Source: Caldifarciminota bacterium (GTDB lineage: Bacteria > Hydrothermota > Tepidihabitantia > Tepidihabitantales > Tepidihabitantaceae). Taken from it: a stretch of 6,166 nt of DNA. Shown piece after piece: positions 1 to 4,883 of this stretch. Within the stretch, counting starts at the first letter, position 1, and the number at the start of each line of letters is the position of its first letter. The translations under genes were made by a program, and so were the position numbers. The stretch is taken from NCBI GenBank assembly GCA_016935775.1, contig JAFGQF010000042.1, positions 1-6,166 of the forward strand, given 5' to 3'. The notes under the pieces are model-generated. The model saw only the letters and a list, made by a program, of their open reading frames with translations. It ran no database searches and had not been told where the DNA came from.

Positions 1-179
1 GACAGCCCGGTCAGCACCCGGCCCTTGTCCGGAATCGGGTCGGGCAGCACGACGTCGAAAGCCGACAGCCGGTCGGTGCTGACGATCAGCAGGTCGTTGC
101 CAACGTGAAAGATATCCCGGACCTTGCCCCGCGATGCCAGCGGCACGCCGGGCAGTTCCGCGTTGAGCAGCGGTTTCAT
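1..179 (-). CDS. purC: SAICAR synthetase (phosphoribosylaminoimidazole-succinocarboxamide synthase), N-terminal 59 residues; cut by window edge
   Basis: This is the start of the enzyme that condenses CAIR with aspartate, using ATP, to give SAICAR in cytosolic IMP synthesis. Reading the minus strand from the ATG at 177-179 gives 59 codons plus two bases before the edge. Visible family motifs are GKVRDIF (residues 18-24, nucleotide-binding glycine/lysine region), STDRLSAFDVVLP (34-46) and DKGRVLTGL (51-59). These resemble the longer yeast Ade1-like form (about 290-300 residues) rather than the shorter E. coli form. The start is fixed by an AGGAG five bases upstream and by the ATGA overlap with the purE stop, which suggests translational coupling. 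It acts after PurE in the pathway, so the operon order is metabolically sensible. The remaining ~80% of the gene lies outside the window. Confidence 0.93.
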   Translation of the reverse strand, partial: MKPLLNAELPGVPLASRGKVRDIFHVGNDLLIVSTDRLSAFDVVLPDPIPDKGRVLTGL

Positions 180-661
180 CGCCGCTCCTTCGGCTGCGGC
201 TTCGCCAGGCCAACCCGGTACCGCGCAAGCCCGGCCGCCAGCCGCGTGTCGGTCAGGGCCAGCACCGCGACGGCGAACAGCGCCGCATTGGCCGCACCCG
301 AACCGCCGACCGCCATCGTCGCCACCGGTACGCCCCGCGGCATCTGGACAGTCGCCAGCAGCGCGTCCAGCCCGCCCATCCCGGCGTCGAGCGGCACGCC
401 GATAACCGGCAGGGTCGTCTGGCTGGCAACCACACCGGCCAGGTGCGCCGCCTTGCCCGCACCGGCGATAATCACCTTGACGCCTCGCTTCGCCGCGCCG
501 CGCGCGAAGGACCGGCATTGCTCCGGGGTCCGGTGGGCCGAGATGACCCGCGTTTCGTGCGCCACGCCAAACTCGTCGAGGATGCGGCCGGCTTCGGCCA
601 TCACCGGCCCGTCTTTTTCGCTACCCATCAGGATTGCCACGACCGGTTGTCTCTTCGCCAT
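176..661 (-). CDS. purE: N5-carboxyaminoimidazole ribonucleotide mutase / AIR carboxylase catalytic subunit (PurE, class I-like)
   Basis: PurE forms CAIR in IMP synthesis. In the usual bacterial class I route it rearranges N5-CAIR made by PurK. The 161 residues match the normal length. Motifs are in order: MGSEKD (12-17, phosphate-binding loop), SAHRTP (41-46, with the presumed catalytic His43), IAGAGKAAHLAG (65-76), PVIGVPLDA (85-93), GLDALLATVQMPRGVPVAT (97-115) and the C-terminal GAANA alanine-rich helix. These fit class I and not the class II form, which has a GRSNALSG-type loop. Small departures are Lys16 where many class I proteins have Ser, and GAGK instead of GAGG. The stop overlaps the purC start by four bases. 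No Shine-Dalgarno precedes the ATG, but a good promoter ends six bases before it, so a leaderless transcript is likely. No purK is visible, so whether N5-CAIR or AIR is the substrate stays open. Confidence 0.95.
   Translation of the reverse strand: MAKRQPVVAILMGSEKDGPVMAEAGRILDEFGVAHETRVISAHRTPEQCRSFARGAAKRGVKVIIAGAGKAAHLAGVVASQTTLPVIGVPLDAGMGGLDALLATVQMPRGVPVATMAVGGSGAANAALFAVAVLALTDTRLAAGLARYRVGLAKPQPKERR
185..189 (-). promoter_or_regulatory. Shine-Dalgarno site for purC
   Basis: On the minus strand AGGAG lies five bases before the purC ATG, inside the last codons of purE. It decides the purC start. It also contrasts with purE itself, which has no such site, so the first gene of the operon and the internal gene appear to start translation in different ways. 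Confidence 0.75.
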
Positions 662-666
662 GCGGT

Positions 667-694
667 ATGATAAGAACCAGCCCGGCTTTGTAAA
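667..694 (-). promoter_or_regulatory. sigma70-type promoter of purE-purC, giving a leaderless message
   Basis: On the minus strand TTTACA (689-694) and TATCAT (667-672) are separated by 16 bases; each matches the sigma70 consensus at five of six positions. The A of the purE ATG (661) is six bases downstream of the -10 box, where transcription normally begins. With no Shine-Dalgarno present, a leaderless mRNA is the simplest reading. The -35 box lies at the apex of the terminator of the gene upstream. Confidence 0.65.
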
Positions 695-704
695 GCCGGG
701 CTGG
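677..704 (-). terminator. Rho-independent-type terminator of the C25 gene (perfect inverted repeat)
   Basis: Two perfect 13-base arms (677-689 and 692-704) face each other around a two-base centre, so the RNA would form a stem of about 11 GC-rich pairs with a small loop. It begins 18 bases after the stop of the large gene. On the minus strand it is followed by TTCTTAT, a short imperfect T-tract. The plus-strand side has no T-tract, so the minus direction is favoured. The tail contains the -10 box of purE. Confidence 0.75.
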
Positions 705-722
705 AGATTCCTGACGACAAGG

Positions 723-3700
723 TCAGCGCATCACCTGGAGCTTGACCGAGCTGAAATGCTCTCCCCGCCCATCGCTGACCCGCAGTCGGCAGAAGTAGAC
801 ACCCTGGCCCAGGCCGGCCGCGGCCAACGGCAGGACGTACCGGCCCGCGTCCTGCAAGCCGTGCGCCAGCACCGCGACGCGCCGGCCAGCCGGGTCAAAC
901 AGCGCCAACTCGACGCGCCCGGCCCGCGCCAGCGAGTAGCTCACCAGTCCGCGACCCCGGACCGGGTTCGGCCGCACCGGCCCGAGTCCGGTCAGCAACC
1001 GCTCTGCGGGTTCTGCTCCAAGCATCCCCGTGAAGTCACCGATGCCGATCGAGAAATAGCCGGTAGTGGAATAGCCATCCGCAGTCAGCACCAGTTCCAG
1101 CCCGGCGACCGAATCCGAGGGCAGCGGTGCGATACGGAACGACAGCGGCACCGCATTGGCGGCCTGCGCTCCGACCGGGATGTCCCCGAGCGCGGCCGCG
1201 CTGTCAAGCACGAAGGCGTCCGGGTCCAGCGACCTGAGCAGCACGCCGGCGTTCTCGGCATCTCGGGTCCCGCGGTTACGAACCAGCACCCGCACCTCGA
1301 GCGTCTCCCCGGACTCGAACACGCCGTTGCCGTTGCCCAGCGCGGTATCCGAGACCGTCACCTCGACCGGCAGCAACCAGGGCTGGTTCAGGCCCTCGGG
1401 CGCCAGGGTCGTGAAGCGCAAGGACCGACCGGACTGCAGCCAGGCCGCATGCGGGTCATAGCTGTTGTTGAACAGGTATTGCAGGGCACGGGTGTCGGTA
1501 TGGTCCTCGATGCCGACCGTGCAGCCGGAGTTGAGCGCCACCCGCTGATACTGAAACAGCAGTTCGCCGTCGCCGGTCGGGGTCGGGTAGTGCGCCGGGT
1601 CGAGCAGGATGACTTCGAATGTCTCGCGGATGCTGGTCTGGTTGTAGTGGGCGAAGTCGTCGAACTGGACTGTCCAACGGTGCCCGGCCGAGTCGTAATG
1701 CTGGTAGGCAGTACCATAGCCGTTTCGGCTCTCGTCCGGGTTCAGGTCGTCCCAGAACGGGCAGACCATCGCCGGCGCACCCTGCGTGTCGGGCAGGCCG
1801 CGGTTCGAACCATAGCGGTAGGTTGCCTGGCCCAGCGCGAGGAAACCGTTCGAGCAGACCGATATCCGGGTGTAGTCCTGGCCGTAGTATCGGAAGGTGA
1901 ACGGCAGGTCAATCGTGACTGTCCCGGCGTCCGAGTCGGAAACCACCGGCATCACCTGGCCGATCCCGGCCAGTTCCACCCAGTCGTAGGCGGGCGCGCG
2001 GCCCGAAGCCGAATCGGTATCGTCGTAGCACCAGTAGCCGTAAGGGTCCGGCCCGGTCGGGTCCGAGACCCCGCCGCCCGGCTCGCCCTGGATCTCCAGG
2101 ACCACCGTGGCCGAGTACCGGTAAGTGCCCCCCTCGCCGCGAATACCGAGCTCCAACTCGACGGAAGCGCCCGGCAGCAGCCCGGGCCCGGCGCTGACCC
2201 CGAACAGGTCCGAGCCCGAATCGAGAGTGTCCCCGGCTGGCGCTCGCCCGAACCAGGCAAGCGAGTCGGTGATGACGATGTTGGTGTCGGACGACGACAG
2301 CACCGCGACCACGCCGTCCAGGCGGCCGCCGCCGGTGTTGGCCAGGTCAACCCTCAGCCGGCCGCTCTCCCCGGGCCCGAGCCGGCCGTTGCCGTTTCCG
2401 CCCGGGACCGAATCGTCCAGGAACTGTCGTGCCGTCTCGAGGCGGCCGGCCCGGACCACCAGGCCCGCGGGCAGGTACCAGCTGTCGCCCGCATCGTCCC
2501 AGGCCAGCAGGGTCGCGCCGAGGTCCTCGCCCTCGACGAAGGCCGTGTCTGCCGTCAACTCGAAACCATCGCCGAGTGCCGTGCTGTCGGGCAGGATCGT
2601 GCCGTAGTCTGAAACGCTGTCGTGCACCGTGACGCCGGCGGTCGAACAGCGCAGCCGGGCACCGACCGCACCCGCCGCGCCTCCACCGACGTTGCGCAAC
2701 CCGACGCGGGCGCGGAATCGCTCGCCGGGGTTGATCAGCCCGTCGCCATTCCCGCCGAAGTCGTCAACCACAACACCCCCGGCGACCAGGTAGGGCACGC
2801 CACCGGGTTGCACCGAGATGGCGCCCTCGAACGGCCGGAGATTGCGGCCGGTAACCACAAGGTCGATCGTGCCGAGGTGACCCGGATTGATGTTCAGAAC
2901 CGCCCTGCCATCGGTGTCGGTGTAGTCCCACTCATGGACGGTGGAGTCCATCGACAGGCAGACGAGGGCGGCCGCGAAACCACCAGCCCCGACCCGGACC
3001 GTTACCGTGCAGGCCTGCGGCGCGAGCACGATAACCGAGTCGTACCCGACCGTCGGCCGGACCGGCGGCGCGGACCAGACCCCGAGTTCCGGGTCGCCGA
3101 AGAGGTTCCATTCCTGGTATCGCGCCTGGTTGTGATAGAGCGAATCCACCCGGAACTTGCCGCGCAGCGCAGCAACGCCGAGGTGCTGCTGCTTCTCGGC
3201 GTAGAGCGCGTCAATGAAGCCGACATAGCCGGCGCTGCGATAATGGGCGCCGCCGCTGATACTGCCGGTGGTCCCGAAGTAGCAGACCCCGCCGACCGGG
3301 TTATCGGGCGTGCCCGCACGCACGAACCGGTCACCGTAGACCCCGCCGCCGCCCGGCTCAAGGTCCATCGTTGAACAGGTCCCGCCAATCACCACCGGCA
3401 GCATCCCGCGGTTGGACAGCCCTTCGATGCTGATGCTGTTGAACGGCGACCACCAGCTCCCGACCCCCTGGCCCCGGTAGGTCACGAAAGTCCGGCCATC
3501 GTTCATCGCCGCGAAAACGTCGGCGCTGGTGTTCCCGCCGAGTCGGCTCATGCTGTCGATGCCCGCGTAGCCTGCGGAACGCCAGTAGTCGTGGAGACGC
3601 CTTGAGTTGGCCCAGTAGATGGAATCGTCCGGCGGGTCGCTGTCCTCGCGCACGACCGTGCAGCCCTTGCGCAACCACATCGTGTCGGCCGTGCCGGTCA

Positions 3701-4136
3701 ACCGCTCGTAGTGCAAGACCTTGTTCACCATCGTGCTGCACTCGCGGGCGTTCACGGCCGGCAGCCGGCCGATCGGCAGCTCGAGCAGGTAGTTGCCGGA
3801 CAGGTCGCCGTACCCGTCGTCGGTCGAGTAGCTGTAGCCCGGGACCTGGTCCGGGCCGCCCATTATCAGCACGAACTCGGGAACCACCGGCCAGGTTGCG
3901 TGGGCGTTGCGGATGAACGCCTGGATGGCGGCGGAGCTGGACCCGCACTCCGACAGCGGCGCTATCCGGGCGAGCATCCCCTTCTTCGTCTTCCACTCGG
4001 CAAGCGGGCGACAGGCATCGACGAATGCGTCGGGTGTGACGACCAGGTACCGTCCGCCACGCTCCTGGCCCGAAGCGACCGCGGCGACAAACGCCACCAT
4101 CAGCAGGAACAGCGCGGGCGTGCTCCATGTCTTCAT
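723..4136 (-). CDS. Secreted peptidase C25 (gingipain-like) family protein with NGxG repeats and a type A T9SS sorting domain; catalytic His apparently replaced
   Basis: Predicted exported surface or secreted protein of 1137 residues. A signal peptide covers about 1-23 (MKTW, hydrophobic core ALFLLMVAFVAAVA, small residues ASG before cleavage). A C25/caspase-like domain follows directly at about 28-356 (YLVVTPDAF, LAEWKTKKGM, ELPIGRLP, TYRGQG, GGTCST, ending LFGDPELGVW). An Ig-like strand-rich stretch (357-450) leads to NGxG-type repeats at 454-565 and 567-683. Next is a beta-rich domain (694-910; DPYGYWCYDDTD, PFTFRYYGQDY, CSNGFLALG, FWDDLNP), a third repeat (923-1033), and a FlgD-like type A sorting domain (about 1048-1137; PNPVRGRG, LALFDPAGRRV, GVYFCRL). 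In active gingipains a GHG histidine pairs with a cysteine. Here the GHG position reads RGQG (Gln223) while Cys254 is kept, so proteolysis is doubtful. It starts at an ATG with AGGAG six bases upstream and is transcribed alone. Substrate unknown; a binding or adhesin role is possible. Confidence 0.88.
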   Translation of the reverse strand: MKTWSTPALFLLMVAFVAAVASGQERGGRYLVVTPDAFVDACRPLAEWKTKKGMLARIAPLSECGSSSAAIQAFIRNAHATWPVVPEFVLIMGGPDQVPGYSYSTDDGYGDLSGNYLLELPIGRLPAVNARECSTMVNKVLHYERLTGTADTMWLRKGCTVVREDSDPPDDSIYWANSRRLHDYWRSAGYAGIDSMSRLGGNTSADVFAAMNDGRTFVTYRGQGVGSWWSPFNSISIEGLSNRGMLPVVIGGTCSTMDLEPGGGGVYGDRFVRAGTPDNPVGGVCYFGTTGSISGGAHYRSAGYVGFIDALYAEKQQHLGVAALRGKFRVDSLYHNQARYQEWNLFGDPELGVWSAPPVRPTVGYDSVIVLAPQACTVTVRVGAGGFAAALVCLSMDSTVHEWDYTDTDGRAVLNINPGHLGTIDLVVTGRNLRPFEGAISVQPGGVPYLVAGGVVVDDFGGNGDGLINPGERFRARVGLRNVGGGAAGAVGARLRCSTAGVTVHDSVSDYGTILPDSTALGDGFELTADTAFVEGEDLGATLLAWDDAGDSWYLPAGLVVRAGRLETARQFLDDSVPGGNGNGRLGPGESGRLRVDLANTGGGRLDGVVAVLSSSDTNIVITDSLAWFGRAPAGDTLDSGSDLFGVSAGPGLLPGASVELELGIRGEGGTYRYSATVVLEIQGEPGGGVSDPTGPDPYGYWCYDDTDSASGRAPAYDWVELAGIGQVMPVVSDSDAGTVTIDLPFTFRYYGQDYTRISVCSNGFLALGQATYRYGSNRGLPDTQGAPAMVCPFWDDLNPDESRNGYGTAYQHYDSAGHRWTVQFDDFAHYNQTSIRETFEVILLDPAHYPTPTGDGELLFQYQRVALNSGCTVGIEDHTDTRALQYLFNNSYDPHAAWLQSGRSLRFTTLAPEGLNQPWLLPVEVTVSDTALGNGNGVFESGETLEVRVLVRNRGTRDAENAGVLLRSLDPDAFVLDSAAALGDIPVGAQAANAVPLSFRIAPLPSDSVAGLELVLTADGYSTTGYFSIGIGDFTGMLGAEPAERLLTGLGPVRPNPVRGRGLVSYSLARAGRVELALFDPAGRRVAVLAHGLQDAGRYVLPLAAAGLGQGVYFCRLRVSDGRGEHFSSVKLQVMR
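726..995 (-). other. C-terminal type A sorting (T9SS / FlgD-like Ig) domain
   Basis: Residues about 1048-1137 carry the standard pattern of the type IX secretion sorting domain: PNP followed by a strand (SYSLARAGRVELALFD), a GRRV turn, a GRYVLPL strand, a GVYFCRLRV strand, then the terminal VKLQVMR. In Bacteroidetes such domains direct export across the outer membrane. In many uncultivated phyla they occur without a proven T9SS. No T9SS machinery gene is in the window. Confidence 0.8.
4068..4136 (-). other. Signal peptide of the C25-family protein
   Basis: Residues 1-23 have a short polar start with one lysine (MKTWSTP), a hydrophobic core rich in L, V, A and F, and a small-residue end (AVASG) before QERGG. 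This fits Sec export. The exact cleavage site is a guess to within a few residues. The peptidase fold begins almost at once afterwards, leaving no room for a gingipain-style propeptide. Confidence 0.8.
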
Positions 4137-4142
4137 CCTGGA

Positions 4143-4147
4143 CTCCT
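4143..4147 (-). promoter_or_regulatory. Shine-Dalgarno site for the C25-family gene
   Basis: On the minus strand AGGAG is followed by six bases and then the ATG at 4134-4136. This supports the chosen start, which also gives a clean signal peptide. It shows that this genome uses anti-Shine-Dalgarno pairing when a leader is present. Confidence 0.75.
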
Positions 4148-4181
4148 GTCGTCTCAGATCGGGGTTTGCTCTCAGGAATCA

Positions 4182-4211
4182 ATGATACCCCCGTCCGACC
4201 GAGACTGTCAA
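4182..4211 (-). promoter_or_regulatory. sigma70-type promoter of the C25-family gene
   Basis: On the minus strand a perfect TTGACA (4206-4211) is followed after 18 bases by TATCAT (4182-4187), the same -10 hexamer as at purE. Transcription would start near 4175, leaving a leader of roughly 40 bases that contains the AGGAG ribosome site. It is back to back with the promoter of the JAMM gene. Confidence 0.65.
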
Positions 4212-4228
4212 ACGGCCGCCCCGGGAGG

Positions 4229-4256
4229 TTGACATCGACACAGACCTCAATATCCT
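4229..4256 (+). promoter_or_regulatory. sigma70-type promoter of the JAMM peptidase gene, likely leaderless
   Basis: A perfect TTGACA (4229-4234) and TATCCT (4251-4256, four of six matches) are 16 bases apart. The G of the GTG start (4263) is the seventh base after the -10 box, exactly where transcription is expected. An in-frame TGA at 4230-4232 lies inside the -35 box and no other start codon lies between it and GTG, so the gene cannot begin much earlier. Confidence 0.55.
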
Positions 4257-4262
4257 GCCCGC

Positions 4263-4823
4263 GTGGCCGGCGCACCGTTCACGTTCAGTCCCCCCGTCCT
4301 GCTGCACGAGGACGCGGTCCGCGAGCTATGCCGCCTCGCCCGCAGGGGCTACGAGGTCCGCAACAAGCGCGAGACCTACGGCTTCCTGTTCGGGGTCGTC
4401 ACCGGGACCGGCAACGTCCTCGTCCGCCGCGCCCGCTCCTACCGCGGCGGGACGCGCAGCATGTACGGGGTCTGCTACCCGGTCGCGGACGCACGCCGGC
4501 GACGCCGCGAGCTGGCCCGGGAACTGCACCAGCGCTACCTCGGCAGCTTCCACTCGCACGTCGAGATCGGCGGCCGGGTTTCGCGCGGGATGTCGACCGA
4601 GGACCGGCGCTCGTTCCGCGACGACGACATGTCGGGAATCGAAGCGGTGGTCTTCGTCTGGGCCGGGCTCAAGCGCACGCTCCGCCCGAGCCCGCGCTCG
4701 GTCGTGGCCTACGAACCGGATACCGGTTACCACTACCGGATTCGCGTGTACGGCAAGTACGGCGACCAGATCCGTAAGAGCCGCGTGCGCGTCCAGCGCT
4801 CGGGCGTGGTCATCGTCTATTGA
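4263..4823 (+). CDS. JAMM/MPN (JAB1/Mov34) family zinc metallopeptidase, orphan
   Basis: A 186-residue cytosolic protein with no signal peptide or membrane segment. JAMM peptidases use zinc to cleave isopeptide or peptide bonds, often at the C-terminus of ubiquitin-like or sulfur-carrier proteins. The expected residues are present in order: Glu37 (in RETYGFLFG), His97 and His99 (FHSHVE), Ser111 and Asp114 (STED), followed by an IEAVVFVW strand (126-133). Two features differ from the common HxHP...SxxD form: valine replaces the proline after the second histidine, and 14 rather than about 10 residues separate His99 from Asp114. The region 73-91 is rich in arginine (DARRRRRELAREL), and the tail (160-186) is basic. 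The GTG start is the only early in-frame start; the first internal Met (67) would remove Glu37. No ubiquitin-like, E1-like or sulfur-carrier gene is adjacent, so the substrate is unknown. Confidence 0.82.
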   Translation: MAGAPFTFSPPVLLHEDAVRELCRLARRGYEVRNKRETYGFLFGVVTGTGNVLVRRARSYRGGTRSMYGVCYPVADARRRRRELARELHQRYLGSFHSHVEIGGRVSRGMSTEDRRSFRDDDMSGIEAVVFVWAGLKRTLRPSPRSVVAYEPDTGYHYRIRVYGKYGDQIRKSRVRVQRSGVVIVY

Positions 4824-4826
4824 ACG

Positions 4827-4855
4827 ACCCGGCCGGCTTGACAGCCCGGCCCGGT
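4827..4855 (+). terminator. Imperfect terminator-like hairpin after the JAMM gene
   Basis: Arms 4827-4838 and 4843-4855 form eleven pairs with one C-C mismatch (4830/4852) and one bulged C (4847) around the four-base loop TGAC. It starts four bases after the TGA stop. The following ACTTCTAGCCTTTGC is only moderately T-rich, so termination efficiency is uncertain. The loop overlaps the -35 box of the next gene. Confidence 0.45.
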
Positions 4856-4866
4856 ACTTCTAGCCT
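4838..4866 (+). promoter_or_regulatory. Candidate sigma70-type promoter of the acyl-CoA carboxyltransferase gene
   Basis: A perfect TTGACA (4838-4843) is followed after exactly 17 bases by TAGCCT (4861-4866), which matches the -10 consensus at only three of six positions, including the first, second and last bases. Transcription would start near 4873, leaving a leader of about 11 bases with a weak AGG (4874-4876) before the ATG. The poor -10 box keeps confidence modest. Confidence 0.4.
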
Positions 4867-4883
4867 TTGCGTCAGGCAAACTG

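Noticed and set aside
1..10. The ten bases GACAGCCCGG recur at 4840-4849 in the hairpin after the JAMM gene, suggesting a dispersed repeat
   Set aside because: At the left edge these bases are purC codons for the conserved VLTGLS region, so the match is most simply explained by GC-rich composition.
677..704. The perfect inverted repeat as a bidirectional terminator or operator
   Set aside because: The plus-strand side is followed by AGATTCCTGACGAC without a T-tract, and no plus-strand gene ends there. An operator role cannot be excluded, but its position 18 bases after a stop codon fits a terminator better.
105..2612. Very long plus-strand open frame (835 codons) antisense to purE and the C25 gene
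   Set aside because: It is rich in Arg, Pro, Ala and Gln with no recognisable motif, runs across the purE gene, the terminator and half of the C25 gene, and lies opposite frames with clear family motifs. In such GC-rich DNA, stop codons are rare in antisense frames.
3358..4275. Minus-strand open frame of 305 codons overlapping the start of the C25 gene
   Set aside because: It is an out-of-frame shadow of the C25 coding sequence, Arg/Pro-rich, with no signal peptide or motif, and it would begin inside the divergent promoter region and the JAMM start.
4326..4733. Minus-strand open frame of 135 codons inside the JAMM gene
   Set aside because: It lies entirely antisense to the JAMM domain, whose zinc residues are in the plus frame, and has a biased Ala/Arg/Val/Asp composition.
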